Below, in pieces: positions 61,629-64,000 of a stretch of DNA of 64,000 bases; position 1 is the first letter of the stretch; each line of letters opens with the position of its first letter. The position numbers and the translations under genes are program-made. Where the stretch lies: positions 62,001 through 126,000 of the forward strand of contig NZ_JAQYUS010000004.1 in assembly GCF_030686865.1 (NCBI RefSeq), in the 5' to 3' direction. This DNA is from Kaistella sp. SH40-3 (GTDB lineage: Bacteria > Bacteroidota > Bacteroidia > Flavobacteriales > Weeksellaceae). The notes below the pieces were generated by a model. The model was not told where the DNA came from. It was given only the letters and a program-made list of their open reading frames with translations, and did no database searches.

Positions 61629-63851
61629 ATGAATCTAGCGAAACCATTTATCCACATTGCTTTTTTAAGCCTCTCCATTTTTATTTCTTCTCAGGAAAAA
61701 AATCTGCAGAATATTCAGAAACTCACTTTCGGTGGTGATAATGCGGAAGCCTATTTTTCCCCTGATGGAAAAAAACTGACGATGCAGGTTACCAATCCTT
61801 TAATTGGGGCGCACTGTGATCAGATTTATCTTTTAGATCTAACCAAAAAAAACATCGGAACCAAAGATTTGAAAATGGTTTCTAATGGCGAGGGCAGAAC
61901 AACCTGTTCCTTTTTTATGCCCGATGGAAAACACATTCTCTACGCCTCTACTTTTAAAGCCAATAAAGAATGTCCCGCAAAACCTGCACCTCGTTCTGAT
62001 GGTAAATACCTTTGGCCCGTTTATGCAGAATTTGATATTTACGTTGCCGACCTTAACGGAAAAATAATTAAAAAACTCACCGATTCTCCAGGTTATGATG
62101 CGGAAGCCGTAGTCTCTCCGGATGGAAAATATATTGTTTTCACTTCCGACCGAACAGGTGATCTCGAATTATGGCGAATGGATATTAATGGTAAAAATTT
62201 AAAGCAATTAACTTCTGGATTAGGTTATGATGGCGGCGCTTTCTTTTCTCACGATTCCAAAAAACTGGTCTTCCGTTCTTCGCGACCTACAACGCCCGAA
62301 GCAATTAAAGACTATAAAGATTTGTTGGCTCAGCATCTCGTTGCTCCCACAGAAATGGAAATCTATACCATGAATATTGATGGAAGCGATTTAAAACAAG
62401 TCACTCATTTAGGAAAAGCGAACTGGTCGCCGTACTTTCATCCATCTGATAAAAAGATTTTATTCTCCTCAAATCATCATTCTACCAGAGGATATGATTT
62501 CCAGATTTACTCGGTGGATCTCGATGGAAATAATTTAACACAAGTCACTTACGAAAGTATGTTTAATGCGTTTCCAATGTTTTCACCTGATGGTAAGAAA
62601 CTCGTTTTCTCCAGTAATCGAAATGGGGACAAAGCAAATGAAACCAACGTTTTTATCGCAGACTGGGTTGATACAGATACAGCAGAAAATGTCTCAGAAC
62701 AAAATTTAAAAAACCATATTACCTACCTCGCTTCCGATGATTTGCAAGGAAGATTGGCCGGAAGTCTGGGCGAAAAGAAAGCCTCAGAGTATATTGCAAA
62801 AGAATTTACAAAACTAAAGTTGAAACCATTTATTGGTAAAGATTATATCCAGCCTTTTGAATATTCGGTAAAACTAAATCCGCATGAAGATGGTTCTTCA
62901 GTAGAAGTAAATGCCAGAAATGTGATTGGCTATTTAGATAATAAAGCCAGCAAAACAATATTGATCGGAGCGCATTACGACCATCTTGGTTTAAACGAGC
63001 ACCACAACTCTACTTTAATGAATTCGGACGGCCAAATTCACAACGGTGCAGATGATAACGCATCTGGAGTTTCTGCAGTTTTAGAATTAGCCCGAATGTT
63101 TTCTCAAAATAAATCTCAAGAAAAAGCCAATTATATTTTCGCTCTTTTATCCGGGGAAGAAGATGGTTTAATGGGTTCCAAATATATGGCAGACCATTTA
63201 CCGAAAGGAACAAAAATCGATTTAATGATTAATTTGGATATGGTGGGCCGTCTCAATAAAGACAAAGATTTATCTGTTGGTGGCGTGGGAACTTCTCCTC
63301 TATTTCCTGATTATATTCATCGCTTCAAACCTGCGGGAATCAACCTGGCAATTGACAGTTCAGGTGTTGGACCTTCTGATCATACCAGTTTTTATTTAAA
63401 AGATATTCCGGTTTTATTTATGTTCACCGGCACGCACAGCGATTATCATAAACCGAGTGACGATACGGATAAGATTAATTTTAATGGCGTCAGAATGGTT
63501 ACCAATTACGTTTTCGGTTTAGCAAATGCTTTGTCGGAAACTGAAAAAATCCCTTTCACCAAAACCAAAATGTCAGCAAGCAAATCGGTTCCGAAATACA
63601 AAGTAACGTTGGGAATTATGCCTAGTTACGCCGATACCACAGATGGCCTTCACATCGATGGTGTTACCGATAACCGTCCGGGAGCAAATGCCGGAATGAT
63701 GGCAGGCGATGTTTTAACCAAGATCGGTAAATGCGAAATTAAAGAAGTCTATTCTTATATGGAATGTCTGGCCAAAGTCAATTCAGGCGACGAACTTCCG
63801 GTTACGGTTTTGCGTGATGGCAAGGAAGTTATTTTGAAGGTGAAGTTTTAG
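61629..63851 (+). CDS. TolB-type propeller, M28 peptidase and PDZ fusion protein
   Basis: A 740-residue exported protein. The signal peptide is MNLAKPFIHIAFLSLSIFISSQ. Residues about 28-345 are WD40-like (PD40) propeller repeats, e.g. AYFSPDGKKLTMQV, AVVSPDGKYIVFTSDRTGDLELWRMDINGKNLKQLT and MFSPDGKKLVFSSNRNGD. Residues about 355-640 are an M28 metallopeptidase with zinc ligands in GAHYDHLGL, GADDNASGV, LSGEEDGLMG, NLDMVGR and TGTHSDYHKPSDD. The C-terminal 90 residues are a PDZ-like domain (VTDNRPGANAGMMAGDVLTKIG). It likely degrades peptides in the periplasm or outside; T9SS signals were not seen. Confidence 0.94.
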   Translation: MNLAKPFIHIAFLSLSIFISSQEKNLQNIQKLTFGGDNAEAYFSPDGKKLTMQVTNPLIGAHCDQIYLLDLTKKNIGTKDLKMVSNGEGRTTCSFFMPDGKHILYASTFKANKECPAKPAPRSDGKYLWPVYAEFDIYVADLNGKIIKKLTDSPGYDAEAVVSPDGKYIVFTSDRTGDLELWRMDINGKNLKQLTSGLGYDGGAFFSHDSKKLVFRSSRPTTPEAIKDYKDLLAQHLVAPTEMEIYTMNIDGSDLKQVTHLGKANWSPYFHPSDKKILFSSNHHSTRGYDFQIYSVDLDGNNLTQVTYESMFNAFPMFSPDGKKLVFSSNRNGDKANETNVFIADWVDTDTAENVSEQNLKNHITYLASDDLQGRLAGSLGEKKASEYIAKEFTKLKLKPFIGKDYIQPFEYSVKLNPHEDGSSVEVNARNVIGYLDNKASKTILIGAHYDHLGLNEHHNSTLMNSDGQIHNGADDNASGVSAVLELARMFSQNKSQEKANYIFALLSGEEDGLMGSKYMADHLPKGTKIDLMINLDMVGRLNKDKDLSVGGVGTSPLFPDYIHRFKPAGINLAIDSSGVGPSDHTSFYLKDIPVLFMFTGTHSDYHKPSDDTDKINFNGVRMVTNYVFGLANALSETEKIPFTKTKMSASKSVPKYKVTLGIMPSYADTTDGLHIDGVTDNRPGANAGMMAGDVLTKIGKCEIKEVYSYMECLAKVNSGDELPVTVLRDGKEVILKVKF

Positions 63852-63884
63852 GGTTTACTATTTACTAGAAGCATTTATAAAAAA

Positions 63885-63907
63885 ACCACACGAAAGGATT
63901 CGTGCGG
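63885..63907 (-). repeat. Short hairpin repeat, copy 3
   Basis: The reverse complement is base-for-base identical to 33463-33485 over 23 bases, 30 kb away. It lies 33 bases after the peptidase stop and might act as its terminator, although no long T run follows on the plus strand. Confidence 0.8.
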
Positions 63908-64000
63908 CAGCGTGGGACTGTTAATTCATTTCTTGTCTTTCAGACAAAACGAAAGTTTAGTTATAGGTGGCAGTTTCTTTATTCAATTAGGTTAGTTTTT

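Noticed and set aside
63885-63907. Hairpin repeat read as a CRISPR or rho-independent terminator
   Set aside because: Copies are not regularly spaced, so it is no CRISPR; there is no T run on the plus strand, so a terminator role is doubtful.

Overview
The window looks like a chromosomal segment of a Flavobacteriia bacterium, most likely a Weeksellaceae member of the Chryseobacterium/Kaistella type. The reasons are low GC, type IX secretion genes (PorQ and a protein with a C-terminal sorting domain), TAnnTTTG promoter elements, a DnaE with a fused proofreading exonuclease, a split atpDC operon, GT117/DUF2723 and TonB-dependent receptor genes, and several TTG or GTG starts. The genus is inferred from gene content only. 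I saw no rRNA, tRNA, CRISPR array, insertion sequence or intact prophage. Most of the window is housekeeping chromosome, and the accessory content is concentrated at about 19.5-26.5 kb and 31.5-34.1 kb.

1-11.8 kb: a DoxX fragment at the left edge, era, a Ku-LigD end-joining pair, a minus-strand group (map, methyltransferase, SGNH hydrolase), a small HAD phosphatase, an acyl-ACP desaturase, gpmI, a GNAT acetyltransferase and a sirtuin without zinc cysteines. 11.9-19.5 kb: a translationally coupled membrane protein/histidine kinase/LuxR regulator triad, a YggS-type PLP protein, an NtrC-like activator without a DNA-binding domain, a DUF72 protein and a MATE transporter.

19.5-26.5 kb: a complete curli (type VIII secretion) locus. 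It has a long curlin with a cysteine-rich tail, a strong hairpin terminator or attenuator, a minor curlin, a CsgH-CsgE fusion, CsgF, a CsgG with an extra C-terminal barrel-like domain, and a propeller lipoprotein. A convergent LuxR regulator with a degenerate receiver resembles CsgD in design. I consider this the most interesting system here.

26.8-34.1 kb: the exonuclease-DnaE fusion, then a decayed island with a tail-collar pseudogene, a T9SS cargo gene, a broken VOC/glyoxalase gene and a small orphan gene bracketed by copies of a short hairpin repeat. 34.2-42.6 kb: TonB receptor and kdsA, then GT117, a probable adenine deaminase and DUF1697. 42.8-45.2 kb: a cysteine-synthase-like enzyme followed by an alpha-oxoamine synthase, a likely entry into sulfonolipid (capnine/sulfobacin) synthesis. 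45.3-49 kb: a Rnk/GreA-like factor, a B12-type radical SAM protein and a four-repeat membrane protein.

49.1-64 kb: atpDC, ribF, YjbR, an NAD(P)-binding protein, pyrH-frr, porQ, cmk, a YtxH/holin-like trio, a SpoU methyltransferase overlapping divergently with a BamA/TamA-like lipoprotein, and a propeller-M28 peptidase-PDZ protein. Most transcription units end in clear hairpin terminators, which allowed operons to be delimited.
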